Source: CAZUVM01 sp964623885
GTDB taxonomy: Bacteria > Verrucomicrobiota > Verrucomicrobiia > Limisphaerales > UBA8199
Assembly: GCA_964623885.1 (NCBI GenBank)
Contig: CAZUVM010000153.1
Coordinates: 1 to 12,405, forward strand
Direction of reading: 5' to 3'
Length of the DNA: 12,405 bases
The position numbers and the translations under genes are program-made. Positions within the stretch are counted from its first letter, which is position 1, and every line of letters starts with the position of its first letter. Positions 1 to 7,158 of this stretch are shown piece after piece. The notes under the pieces were generated by a model, which was not told the origin of the DNA, did no database searches, and was given only the letters and a program-made list of their open reading frames with translations.

Positions 1-150
1 GGGAGCGCGCCCGCCTCGGGCGCTGCCAACCGGCGCCCTCGCCGGTTGTTTCGTATCGGCCCAAGCTCACCAAATAGTGAGTAGAAATGACGAAGCGGGA
101 ATGCGGTTGGCGAGGGCGCCAACCGCTGCGCCCGAGGCGGGCGCGGTCCC
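1..150. repeat. Inverted pair of double-hairpin repeats (BIME-like)
   Basis: Two arms, about 1-48 and 103-150, are imperfect reverse complements separated by about 55 bases. Each arm holds two hairpins. The first (7-23 and 128-144) has a GCGCCCG/CGGGCGC stem with a 3-base loop. The second (27-48 and 103-126) has a 9-10 bp stem with a 4-base loop that reads AGGG in the shared orientation. In the second hairpin the outer AACC/GGTT pairs of one arm are swapped for GGTT/AACC in the other, so pairing is kept although the sequence differs. The layout resembles REP/BIME elements of enterobacteria. Whether it is mobile, a transcription end or a binding site cannot be told from one copy. Confidence 0.75.
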
Positions 151-243
151 TTCTATTGAATCGTTCCGGCTGCGTGAGAGCTCTAAATCATCCTTGTCCA
201 ACCCTAGGTAATGGATATTGTGGACGCAGGTTGAGGTGCTGCT

Positions 244-594
244 ATGGACATGAGATATCAAAGGTTTCTCCGCGTAGTTTCCGGCTGTTTAGGCTTTGCC
301 GGTGTGGCTTCCGTTACGCTTCACACTTTATTGAGCTTCTCGCCGTTCACACCCTGGAACCTGGTCCTGGCAGCGATGGGGGTGCCTGGGGCCGCGTTGT
401 TCCTGTGGATCGCCTTCCATCGTGAAGCTCAACGAATAATCCCAGGCGGGCCCGCCAGTGGCGGCCGTGGATTCGCCACGGCCTCCGTAACGTGGCCGCG
501 TCCAGCGAGACCGCCCTCGCGTTCCGCAGCCGCTGCGCAAGCGATACCCGTCACTCCTAAGCCGTTTGAGTATCTTCGCCCGCCGGAGATTTGA
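244..594 (+). CDS. Small hypothetical membrane protein
   Basis: This is a 116-residue protein that I do not recognise. The N-terminal half has two hydrophobic segments, roughly residues 9-31 and 38-59, with basic residues before the first (R4, R7, R10) and after the second (HREAQR). This fits a two-pass inner-membrane hairpin with both ends in the cytoplasm. Residues 65-116 are rich in Pro, Ala, Arg and Ser and look disordered. A GAGGTG ribosome-binding site lies about 5 bases before the ATG, which is the main support for translation. The gene stands alone after the repeat at 1-150 and converges on the radical SAM gene that ends at 644. An overlapping frame at 87-425 is less convincing because it has no membrane or domain signature. 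Confidence is moderate: the gene is short and no family is visible. Confidence 0.5.
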   Translation: MDMRYQRFLRVVSGCLGFAGVASVTLHTLLSFSPFTPWNLVLAAMGVPGAALFLWIAFHREAQRIIPGGPASGGRGFATASVTWPRPARPPSRSAAAAQAIPVTPKPFEYLRPPEI

Positions 595-643
595 TGAGTC
601 GCTGAGCTGCCGGAGAACGGGCACCCAGAAGCCGCGCCCAAGC

Positions 644-2023
644 TCACGCCGCCAAAGCTTGTGCTTGATGACGGGAACGAAATCCGGAATTCGGAGAGTC
701 CTTTAGCATGGCTTTGAATTTGCGCCGGCGCTCATTGGTTTCGTCGGCTGAATAAAGCTTCCTTGCCAAATCGACAAAGCCGGACTGTAACTGCTCCAAA
801 GTCATGTCCTTGGGGCGCACGTTGAGATCGAACAACGTGCACAATTCCCAGGCGTTTTCGTGGATGATGCGACCTTCGCGCACGAGGCGCCGATATAGCG
901 GTGTGCCGGGGAAAGCCGTCATGAAAGTGATTTGCACCTCATAAAGGCCGGAATCTCTTACAAACTGAAAGACATCGTCGAAAACTTCGGGTGTGTCCCC
1001 ATCGAGGCCGAGGATGAAGCAACCGTTCACCGTGATTCCGTAAGATTGAATTCTGGAAATTGCAGCGTAATAGGATTCCTGCTGGCGAAGCTTCCAATTC
1101 GATTTCAGCTCCAGGCCATTCAAGCCGGCAGCGCGCGGGGTTTCCAGGCCGATCAGGACCTGCTGACAGCCCGAATCTCGCATGAGTCCCAGCAATTCGT
1201 CGTCCTGGGCTACCCGCACGTCGGCTTCAGTGAACCAGCGAAGATTCTCCTTGGCCAGCTCACGCAGCAACTGCTTGAAATGTGCGCGGTGAACAAAGGA
1301 GTTATCATCAGCAAATTCGATGAAAGGCCTCGGCCAAATCCGCTTAATGGCTTGGATCTCCGCGATGACCTTTTCCACCGGCTTCACCTTGTAGCGCGGA
1401 GTTAACAAAATCGAACTCGCGCAAAACTCGCACTGGTGCGGGCAGCCACGGCTGGTCTGGACGGTAATCCGGTTGTATTTGTCCGGGTCGAGCAGATCGA
1501 ACCGGGGCATTGGCGCTTCGGCCAGGTCGAATTGGCCGCGAGGTGATTGAACGTAGAAAGGCTTGAGGCTTGCTTTCTCGAAATCGTTCAACACCTCGGG
1601 CCAAAGCGATTCCCCCTCCCCCACCACAACACTGGTGCAATGCGCGGCGGTCTCTTGTGGCAGCGAACTGACAGTAATTCCGCCCATCACGACTGGCACG
1701 CCACGCTCTCGATAAAAGTCGGCAACCTCGAACGCCTCTTTTAGCTGAGCGGTGAAAGTGCTAATGGCGACCAAATCAAAGTGATCGGGCAAATCAAGAA
1801 CCGAACCTGTCTCTGTTGAAGTCCGGCGCAGGTCGGCGATTTCGTGATATTCAACGGCAAACTGGTCCGGGGTCAGTCCAGCCAAGGTGAGCAGGCCAAG
1901 GCTGGGGAGCGATGCAATGACCTTATTTCGCTCCACAAAGCCCGGAAGCGTGAGCCCCAGCCGCGTGAGTTCAGAATTATGAGCGCGCACACCGCTCATG
2001 GCGATCAAACCGATCCGTTTCAT
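644..2023 (-). CDS. B12-binding-domain radical SAM protein (DUF4070-like C terminus)
   Basis: This 459-residue protein has the three-part layout of cobalamin-type radical SAM enzymes. Residues 1-150 form a Rossmann-like B12-binding domain with the family marker VVGEGE at 133-138. The canonical DxHxxG cobalamin ligand motif is not visible, as in many members. Residues 185-390 form the radical SAM barrel, with the 4Fe-4S cluster cysteines C194, C198 and C201 in TSRGCPHQCEFC, an acidic FADDN at 237-241 and IGLETP at 291-296. Residues 391-440 (NVRPKDMT..., LYS...) resemble DUF4070. Such enzymes use SAM and a reduced cluster to make a 5'-deoxyadenosyl radical, often for methylation or ring chemistry on lipids, pigments or antibiotics. 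The substrate here is unknown. No Shine-Dalgarno is seen; its ATG overlaps the stop of the upstream membrane gene as ATGA, so translation is probably coupled. Confidence 0.9.
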   Translation of the reverse strand: MKRIGLIAMSGVRAHNSELTRLGLTLPGFVERNKVIASLPSLGLLTLAGLTPDQFAVEYHEIADLRRTSTETGSVLDLPDHFDLVAISTFTAQLKEAFEVADFYRERGVPVVMGGITVSSLPQETAAHCTSVVVGEGESLWPEVLNDFEKASLKPFYVQSPRGQFDLAEAPMPRFDLLDPDKYNRITVQTSRGCPHQCEFCASSILLTPRYKVKPVEKVIAEIQAIKRIWPRPFIEFADDNSFVHRAHFKQLLRELAKENLRWFTEADVRVAQDDELLGLMRDSGCQQVLIGLETPRAAGLNGLELKSNWKLRQQESYYAAISRIQSYGITVNGCFILGLDGDTPEVFDDVFQFVRDSGLYEVQITFMTAFPGTPLYRRLVREGRIIHENAWELCTLFDLNVRPKDMTLEQLQSGFVDLARKLYSADETNERRRKFKAMLKDSPNSGFRSRHQAQALAA

Positions 2024-2571
2024 AAATTGTGAAGTGTTGAAGCGTTAGCAGTAAACTGGGTCGAAACCTTAGCGCTCTGGAAAAAGCCGCAACTCGAAGA
2101 ATGGCTTTCTGTTGGAGCGGGATAAGTCAGTGCTGGGGACGTTGCCGAACCCGCTCGCGTGTAGTGATGCAGCAGGCCGGCCATGGTCAGGGAGCCGCCA
2201 AGCAATAAACTCAACACCGGAATCGCAAACAAAGAGCGGGTCGCCGGGTAGTGAGCCGTCAGCACACAGCAGATCGGCATGGCAACGGAACCTATGACAA
2301 AACCCCAACCCGCCAGGCTCATCGACGACTCAGACAGCGGCATCTGCTTCGCCGTCATGTAGAAAGCCAGATTAATAAATCCAAGTCCGAAAAAAGATAT
2401 GTGGGCCAAACGGTACAATCTCCGGCGAAGGCTGCTGTAGCCGCCCAGCCAGTTTTCGCGATGAAAAAACAGGCCTAAAAGAAGACCTGAGACAAAGGCC
2501 AGCAACAGCCAGGCCCAACCGAGCAGCAGATTGAACTGCGGCATTGTGATCGTCTCCATCGCCGCTTTCAT
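2020..2571 (-). CDS. Hypothetical multi-pass membrane protein, coupled to radical SAM gene
   Basis: The protein has 183 residues from the chosen ATG at 2571. The open frame runs further up to 2775, but the extra N-terminus is polar and unlike the rest. The ATG at 2571 has an AGGAA ribosome-binding site 7 bases upstream. About four hydrophobic segments are visible: the first starts at FNLLLGWAWLLLAF, the second is AHISFFGLGFINLAFYM, and two more lie around VIGSVAMPICCVLT and LFAIPVLSLLLGG. Histidines at or near membrane edges (FFHRE, RLAHIS, LTAHYP) could bind a metal or haem, but that is speculation. The C-terminal 45 residues are Ser/Thr-rich and soluble. Its TGA overlaps the ATG of the radical SAM gene, so the two are made together and may share a membrane-bound substrate. 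I do not recognise the family. Confidence 0.75.
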   Translation of the reverse strand: MKAAMETITMPQFNLLLGWAWLLLAFVSGLLLGLFFHRENWLGGYSSLRRRLYRLAHISFFGLGFINLAFYMTAKQMPLSESSMSLAGWGFVIGSVAMPICCVLTAHYPATRSLFAIPVLSLLLGGSLTMAGLLHHYTRAGSATSPALTYPAPTESHSSSCGFFQSAKVSTQFTANASTLHNL

Positions 2572-2906
2572 TGCGCTGTTCCTATAGCCCAACTTCAACT
2601 CCGGATGGAAATCGATAAAAATGCAGGCGCTATTGATCCAACCGATGGAGGCCGGGTGCCTGGATCCCATTTTCGCGGGCGGAGAATCATAAGATTGTAT
2701 GCCGGGAATAATCGAAAATTCCTCCTTGTGATCGCTGAAGTGCCGACTAGAATGATCCGCATTCTGAGACTCCAAACCTCTGTATCTTTGCGAATCTTCG
2801 AGCGAGGATTTTCATGGTGAATGGTGACTCCGCAGCAGAGGTGGCCATTCGCGGCGGACACCGGGTGCCGGCGAATGAGGCGGAGCAGATCCGACTTATA
2901 CTTTAA
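2572..2906. other. Divergent intergenic region
   Basis: This 335-base region separates the leftward membrane/radical SAM operon from the rightward gene at 2907, so promoters for both should lie here. A hairpin can form at 2846-2877, with CATTCGC pairing with GCGAATG around an inner CACC/GGTG. On the minus strand a TACAAT (-10-like) lies around 2693-2698, without a convincing -35 box. No gene with coding character is seen: the leftward open frame that crosses the region has a polar, unconvincing sequence. Confidence 0.4.
2897..2902 (+). promoter_or_regulatory. Possible -10 box for a leaderless transcript
   Basis: TATACT ends four bases before the ATG at 2907. At that spacing transcription would begin at or within a few bases of the start codon, giving a leaderless mRNA. 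No ribosome-binding site is visible, and an in-frame TAA directly before the ATG rules out an upstream start. No good -35 hexamer is present 17 bases upstream (AATGAG), so the promoter call is weak. Confidence 0.25.
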
Positions 2907-3302
2907 ATGCACGTGCCCAAACGCAATCCGCGACAGGAATACCGTTTAAAACAGCGGGAGCAGATCGAGGCCTCCCCCTTGATCGCCAAGAAGTTTCCGC
3001 GGTTGAAGGCGTTGAAGGTGATGCTGGAGTTTTTCGACGCGAGCGGGAGCAGCAAGCAGGGGGAGATGAAATGCAAGTTGAAAGTGGAGCATGCCAGATC
3101 GGCATTGTGGTTCGCCTGTCCGGGTGTGGAATGCAGCTTCGGTGATTTCGATTTGAGCGAGGCGCTGGCGGAAGCAGTGGCCAAGCGAAGCAAGGTCGCG
3201 ACGGGGGAACTGCGGTGCCGGGGAACGCGCAAGCGGGGCGACCGAGAGCCGGTAACATGCGGGACCGTGCTGCGCTACAAGCTTAATTTGAATTATGACT
3301 GA
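2907..3302 (+). CDS. Hypothetical basic protein with paired cysteines
   Basis: This is a 131-residue protein of unknown family. Residues 1-38 are very basic (KRNPRQEYRLKQREQ). Residues 38-65 look like beta strands (MLEFFD, MKCKLKVEH). C71 and C76 (ACPGVEC) and C104 and C118 (ELRCRG, VTCGTV) form two cysteine pairs that could bind one zinc ion as a divergent ribbon. C56 is extra. The alternating strands and cysteines plus the strong positive charge suggest nucleic-acid or ribosome contact, but this is inference. The start is fixed by an in-frame TAA immediately upstream. The gene lies 69 bases before the IF-3 homologue on the same strand and may be cotranscribed with it, which would fit a translation-related role. 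Long frames on the opposite strand here lack any protein character. Confidence 0.65.
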   Translation: MHVPKRNPRQEYRLKQREQIEASPLIAKKFPRLKALKVMLEFFDASGSSKQGEMKCKLKVEHARSALWFACPGVECSFGDFDLSEALAEAVAKRSKVATGELRCRGTRKRGDREPVTCGTVLRYKLNLNYD

Positions 3303-3371
3303 GAGGGAATTGGAGTAGGGGAAGATACCTGTTGCCCTTGCTCGCCAGCATGCGAGAGTACGGCGTATTGG

Positions 3372-4103
3372 TTGTCATTTTCAAATGCCCTGCCTGATGA
3401 AAAACCTCAAACCTGTGGGGTGCCATTGAGCCGCCCCTTTGCACCCCGTACCTTTCATCCACGCGAACCTCTGCATCGGCGCAATGGAAAAATCCGCGCG
3501 CGCGAGGTCCGCGTTTTGGACGAGAACAAGGAACAACTGGGCGTAATGTCGCTCAATGAGGCGTTGCGGTTGGCTCAAGCCAAAGACCTGGACCTGGTGG
3601 AAGTCGTGCCTCAAGCCACCCCGCCGGTGTGCCGGATTGTAAACTACGGCAAACTGCTTTATGAGGAGGCCAAACGGGAATCGCACACCCGGCCAAGCGG
3701 AGGGCAAATGAAGGAGATCCAGATTTCTCCCGTGATTGAGCCGCACGACCTGGCGACCAAGCGCAATCATGCCATCCAGTTTCTGTGCGACGATATGAAG
3801 GTGCGTATCAAGCTTCGGTTCCGGGGCCGCCAGAAGGCGCACAAAGAGATCGGTTTTCAGGTAGTGAACCGATTCATTCAGGAAGTTTCCGCTTATGGCC
3901 GGGCAGACGCCCCGCCAAAGATGCTGGGGGATCGCGACCTCAACGCGATTATCAGTCCTTTGCCTCGCAACAAGCGGGCTAAGAATCCGCGCGAATTGTC
4001 CCCGGCGGATTCCCAATTACAGCATGCAGCGGCGCCACCCAGCGTCACCTCTCCCGGGAACGATCCGTCCAACGACGTTCCTCCGCCCGCCTCAGGTGAT
4101 TAA
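3372..4103 (+). CDS. infC: Translation initiation factor IF-3 (divergent copy)
   Basis: IF-3 binds the 30S subunit, keeps it apart from 50S and checks start-codon pairing. Counting 243 residues from TTG 3372, the IF-3 N-domain is about 37-100 (IRAREVRVLD, GVMSLNEAL, PPVCRIVNYGK). The C-domain is about 113-199, with the hallmark LRFRGRQKAHKEIG at 148-161. Residues 200-243 form a Pro/Ser/Asn-rich tail absent from the usual ~180-residue protein. The linker (ESHTRPSGGQ) lacks the lysine-rich helix of typical IF-3 and has Pro and Gly-Gly instead. No ATG occurs before codon 59, so a non-ATG start is needed. GTG 3420 or TTG 3426 (GGGGTG just upstream, giving SRPFAPRTF...) may be better than TTG 3372. 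The usual rpmI and rplT partners are absent downstream, so this may be a second copy. The family call is firm; the role as the main IF-3 is not. Confidence 0.92.
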   Translation: MSFSNALPDEKPQTCGVPLSRPFAPRTFHPREPLHRRNGKIRAREVRVLDENKEQLGVMSLNEALRLAQAKDLDLVEVVPQATPPVCRIVNYGKLLYEEAKRESHTRPSGGQMKEIQISPVIEPHDLATKRNHAIQFLCDDMKVRIKLRFRGRQKAHKEIGFQVVNRFIQEVSAYGRADAPPKMLGDRDLNAIISPLPRNKRAKNPRELSPADSQLQHAAAPPSVTSPGNDPSNDVPPPASGD

Positions 4104-4133
4104 CCTTGTGCATTCGAGGTCAGCGCTGCCGAA

Positions 4134-5696
4134 TCAGCTCGGCGCGGGCACGGCCGGTCCGGCGAGCGGAGCCGGATCGCGCACGGGCGCGCTGAGTCCC
4201 AGTTCGAGCATCCGCGCGGGCAATTCCGGCTTGCGATTGAGTTTGCGCCGGCGGAACGGACTGCTAAGGAGCTTGAGAATGTCGCTAATCTTCATGTGCC
4301 GGGCGAGGGTCCGGAGCAGCTTCCAGGTTTGCAGCGGACGGCAAAAAACCCGGTACGCAAATAGCAGTGCGTAGCCCTTTTGCCGGGCGCGGTTCACTGT
4401 TTCGCTGGGCAACACTGTGGGGTCGATGTCCGAGCACTTGAACCACTTGTCCCAATCCCGCTCGTCATCCAGGATCCCGCGGTCCAGGTACTCTTTCCAC
4501 AAGGGTGTGCCACGATAAACGCACAGCCGATTGAAACCGAAGGTGTCCAGCTTGATCCGGGCCGCAAAGCGAAAGCTTTGCAAGATGTCGGCCTCGGTCT
4601 CGCCCGGGGAGCCCACCAGGAAAAAGCCGTGAGCGCGCTCAATGCCGCAACGTTTGGCTTCGCCGACCGCGTTTTCGATTTGGGACAGGGTTTGGCGTTT
4701 GTCGAGGCGGTCCAGAACCTTCTGGGTGCCGGATTCGACGCCGAATGCGAGAAAGTTGCAGTTGGCCTTGCCCATAATTGGGAGCTGATCCACGGCGACC
4801 GAATCAACGCGGCCTTCGCAACCCCACTTGAATTGCAGCTTCCGGTCGATGATTCCCTGGCAAATTTCATTAATGCGGGTGCGTTTGAGCAGGAAATGAT
4901 CGTCGGTCAGATAGATGGAGCGATACCCCATGTCATTGAGTTGCTGCATCTCCCCGAGGACGTGGTCGGGAGAGCGGAATCGCCATTTGCCGTTGGTCAG
5001 CGCTGGAATGTCGCAATAAATGCAGGTATAGGGGCAGCCGCGGGAGGTTTGCATCGTGCAGAATTTCTCCAGCGACAACACTGCGGGAACATCCAGCGGC
5101 AGGGATTCGATGTAATCGATTGGTAGCGTTGTTCGATCCGGGTAAGGAAACTGGTCCAGATCGCGAATAATGGGGCGGCAGGGATTCCTGACGATCTCCT
5201 TGCCGCGTCGCCAGACAATGCCGGTCACCAGCTCCGGTTGGTCCAGGTGCGCCAGGTAATCGGGCAGCAGTTCTTCGCCTTCACCAATGCCTACGGCGTC
5301 GAAGTTCGCACAGTCCCGCAATAACCGTTCCTGGTTCATCGTGGCAAACACGCCACCCACGATGATCGGCACTTCGGGCAACTCCGCCTTAAGCGCGCGC
5401 GCCATGCTCTTGCTGCCCGGATAGGTCGTCGTGGATAAAAAGGAGAGGGCGATAACATCCGGTCGATCTTCGCGCGCGGCACGGGCTACGTCCGCCTCTT
5501 TCATCTCGGGATGGCAAGTGTCGAACATGCGAACCTGGTGGCCATGGCGGCGAAGGACGGGCGCCAGGGTCTCAATGCCCAACGGCGGGAAGCCCATCAC
5601 TTTAATGCGCGCGTCGCCCGGTTTGGAACCGCCCAATTCTCGCGGCAGCAGCCGGAAGAAATTCTCATCATTCACATAGACCAGGAATACATTCAT
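4134..5696 (-). CDS. B12-binding-domain radical SAM protein
   Basis: This 520-residue protein is a cobalamin-type radical SAM enzyme. Residues 1-165 form the B12-binding-like domain (PPLGIETLAPVLRRHGH at 37-53, IIVGGVFATM at 111-120, VGIGEGEE at 135-142). A linker with the typical RDLDQFPYPDR (178-188) follows. The radical SAM barrel covers about 210-420, with cluster cysteines C221, C225 and C228 in TSRGCPYTCIYC, LTDDHFL at 263-269, GVESGT at 319-324, VGSPGET at 361-367 and YRGTPLW at 394-400. The family includes the hopanoid-modifying HpnP/HpnR type and BchE-like enzymes, but the substrate cannot be assigned here. The last ~75 residues are basic then Pro/Ala-rich. It lies downstream of the desaturase on the same strand, separated by 260 bases, so lipid modification is a reasonable guess. 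No strong ribosome-binding site precedes the ATG. Confidence 0.9.
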   Translation of the reverse strand: MNVFLVYVNDENFFRLLPRELGGSKPGDARIKVMGFPPLGIETLAPVLRRHGHQVRMFDTCHPEMKEADVARAAREDRPDVIALSFLSTTTYPGSKSMARALKAELPEVPIIVGGVFATMNQERLLRDCANFDAVGIGEGEELLPDYLAHLDQPELVTGIVWRRGKEIVRNPCRPIIRDLDQFPYPDRTTLPIDYIESLPLDVPAVLSLEKFCTMQTSRGCPYTCIYCDIPALTNGKWRFRSPDHVLGEMQQLNDMGYRSIYLTDDHFLLKRTRINEICQGIIDRKLQFKWGCEGRVDSVAVDQLPIMGKANCNFLAFGVESGTQKVLDRLDKRQTLSQIENAVGEAKRCGIERAHGFFLVGSPGETEADILQSFRFAARIKLDTFGFNRLCVYRGTPLWKEYLDRGILDDERDWDKWFKCSDIDPTVLPSETVNRARQKGYALLFAYRVFCRPLQTWKLLRTLARHMKISDILKLLSSPFRRRKLNRKPELPARMLELGLSAPVRDPAPLAGPAVPAPS

Positions 5697-5829
5697 AGTG
5701 AGTGGGATTTTTGGTCAGGGAGACGAATCGCGCCACGCGTATCCCATTGAGGTGAAGACAGAACCGCCTGCGGAACAAGTCTGAGGTCAAACCCGATCCG
5801 GGCTCGCCAGGCGATTTCTATTCTTTGTT

Positions 5830-5994
5830 TCAAGGGTTTGCGGCCGTTCCGCCCGCGGGCGACCGCTGCTTACCCAGCAGGGCATACCGTGGATATCCGG
5901 CATAGGCAAGCAGAAAGTGCAAAAAAACTAATCCAAAAAATGAGGTAAGAGAATGTTCAAATTCCCACCCGCGGTCGCAACTTTTGGTCTCCAT
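5830..5994 (-). CDS. Possible 54-residue membrane peptide overlapping desaturase end
   Basis: An open frame of 54 codons starts at an ATG inside the end of the desaturase gene (38-base overlap) and stops at 5830. Its middle, residues about 18-41, is hydrophobic and aromatic (SFFGLVFLHFLLAYAGY, then PRYALLGK). The ends are polar, as in a single-pass membrane peptide. This stretch is more AT-rich than its neighbours. GGGGAG abuts the ATG with no spacing, so initiation is doubtful unless coupled to the desaturase. It could be a small operon partner of the desaturase and radical SAM genes, the remains of a larger membrane gene, or chance. I do not recognise a family. Confidence 0.25.
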   Translation of the reverse strand: METKSCDRGWEFEHSLTSFFGLVFLHFLLAYAGYPRYALLGKQRSPAGGTAANP

Positions 5995-7015
5995 CTCCCC
6001 GCCGGGACGAAGGATAGCCTACCAGCCGTTGCGTTTGCTCATCCCAGAGACGGAAGGTGAGGCATCTGAAGCTGGACCACAACGTGACCGGCTTGACGGC
6101 TTGAAAGAGCGGTTCGGACCGGTGGCATTCCTCGAGATGATAATTGGGGATGCGCGGGCTAAGATGGTGGATATGGTGGAAGCCGATGTTGCCCGAGAAC
6201 CATTGCAGCAGCCGGGGCAGCTTGTAATAGGAGCTGCCTTGGAGCGCAGCCTTCTCGTACTCCCACTCCCTGCCGCGCTCCCAGTAGACTCCCTCGAATT
6301 GGTGCTGGACGTAAAAGAGCCAGACGCCGGCGGAACTGGCGACTATGATGGCTGTGAGTTGCAGCAGAAGGTAAGCTTGCCATCCGAATGCCCAACTCAT
6401 GGCTGAGACCATCAAGACCACCGCCAGGTTTGTGCAGTACACCGAGAGGCGCTCGCGCTTGCCTTCTTTGCTCTTGGGGAGACGTTCCAGGACCAGAAAC
6501 AGAACCAGCGGAGCGACGACAAAGAGGATGAACGGGTTTCGCGCGAGACGATAGGCGAAACGTTTCCAACGCGACGAGGCCAGGTACTCTTGCACCGTCA
6601 TGGTCCAAACATCGCCCGTGCCGCGGCGATCGAGGTCGCCCGCACTGGCGTGATGAATCGTGTGTTCCCAGCGCCAGCGGTAAAACGGAGTGAAACAGAG
6701 CACACCGGTCAGGTTTCCCAGCAATTCATTTGCCCGTGCGGACTTGAAGAAAGAGCCGTGGGTGCAATCGTGAAAAATGATGAAAATGCGAACCAGGAAA
6801 CCGCCCGCGAGAAGGGCCAGGGGCAGGGTAATCCAAAAAGATATGGCGAGGGTACGATACATGAGAAACCACAGGCCAATATAGGGGACGAACGTGTTAA
6901 GGACTTGCCAAGTGCCTCGCCAAAGGGCCGGGCGCTGGTAGCGTGCCAAGGTTTCCTTCCAGGAACGGCGGCTCGGTAACGGAGTGCGATTTGTAATGGT
7001 GGTTTGGTCACTCAT
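5957..7015 (-). CDS. Membrane fatty acid desaturase (omega-6/delta-12 type)
   Basis: This 352-residue integral membrane di-iron enzyme introduces double bonds into acyl chains using O2 and electrons from ferredoxin or a similar donor. All three histidine boxes are present: HDCTH at 82-86, HTIHH at 118-122 and HHIHH at 280-284. QHQFEGVYW at 237-245 is typical of the delta-12/omega-6-like bacterial group. Hydrophobic segments lie around 40-80, 160-178 and 195-232, giving the usual pairs that bring the boxes to the cytoplasmic face. The length is normal for the family. The ATG at 7015 lacks a strong ribosome-binding site; a GAAGAAA lies about 10 bases upstream. It is followed by a possible membrane peptide and a radical SAM gene on the same strand. 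The upstream neighbour, an RRM protein whose family is often cold-linked, also fits a cold-adaptation theme. Exact regiospecificity is not assignable. Confidence 0.93.
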   Translation of the reverse strand: MSDQTTITNRTPLPSRRSWKETLARYQRPALWRGTWQVLNTFVPYIGLWFLMYRTLAISFWITLPLALLAGGFLVRIFIIFHDCTHGSFFKSARANELLGNLTGVLCFTPFYRWRWEHTIHHASAGDLDRRGTGDVWTMTVQEYLASSRWKRFAYRLARNPFILFVVAPLVLFLVLERLPKSKEGKRERLSVYCTNLAVVLMVSAMSWAFGWQAYLLLQLTAIIVASSAGVWLFYVQHQFEGVYWERGREWEYEKAALQGSSYYKLPRLLQWFSGNIGFHHIHHLSPRIPNYHLEECHRSEPLFQAVKPVTLWSSFRCLTFRLWDEQTQRLVGYPSSRRGDGDQKLRPRVGI

Positions 7016-7094
7016 CGACGGACGTTTTCTTCAATAACGTAATAGGCCTTGCGGAGTGCAAACGGTTCGCAGGTGCCGATACAGACTACGGCGC

Positions 7095-7116
7095 CCTTGA
7101 TCTAACCGTATCAAGG
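7095..7116. other. Small hairpin between RRM and desaturase genes
   Basis: CCTTGAT and ATCAAGG form a 7 bp stem with an 8-base loop in the 143-base gap between the RRM gene and the desaturase, both leftward. The A-run follows the stem on the plus strand, so on the transcribed strand the T-run precedes the hairpin. It is therefore not a standard intrinsic terminator. It may be an mRNA end or processing structure. Confidence 0.3.
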
Positions 7117-7158
7117 AAAAAGCAATAAGAGTGGCTCGCACGCAGGTTTGCGGCCAAA

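Noticed and set aside
87..425. A 112-codon plus-strand frame overlapping the small membrane gene
   Set aside because: It begins inside the repeat, is Arg/Cys-rich without order, and overlaps a better candidate that has a ribosome-binding site.
59..647. The 12-mer GCCCAAGCTCAC at both 59-70 and 636-647, flanking the small membrane gene like a target duplication
   Set aside because: A few 12-base matches are expected by chance in 12 kb, and no mobile-element gene or terminal inverted repeats are associated.
2572..2775. N-terminal extension of the membrane protein by 68 residues
   Set aside because: The extension is polar and unlike the rest, and a good AGGAA ribosome-binding site precedes the ATG at 2571.
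3381..4016. A 211-codon open frame antisense to the IF-3 homologue
   Set aside because: The sense strand carries unmistakable IF-3 motifs; the antisense product shows no family signature.
4380..5126. A 248-codon open frame antisense to the second radical SAM gene
   Set aside because: It lies wholly opposite a gene with clear cluster cysteines and family motifs, and its own product has no domain character; it reflects GC-rich codon bias.
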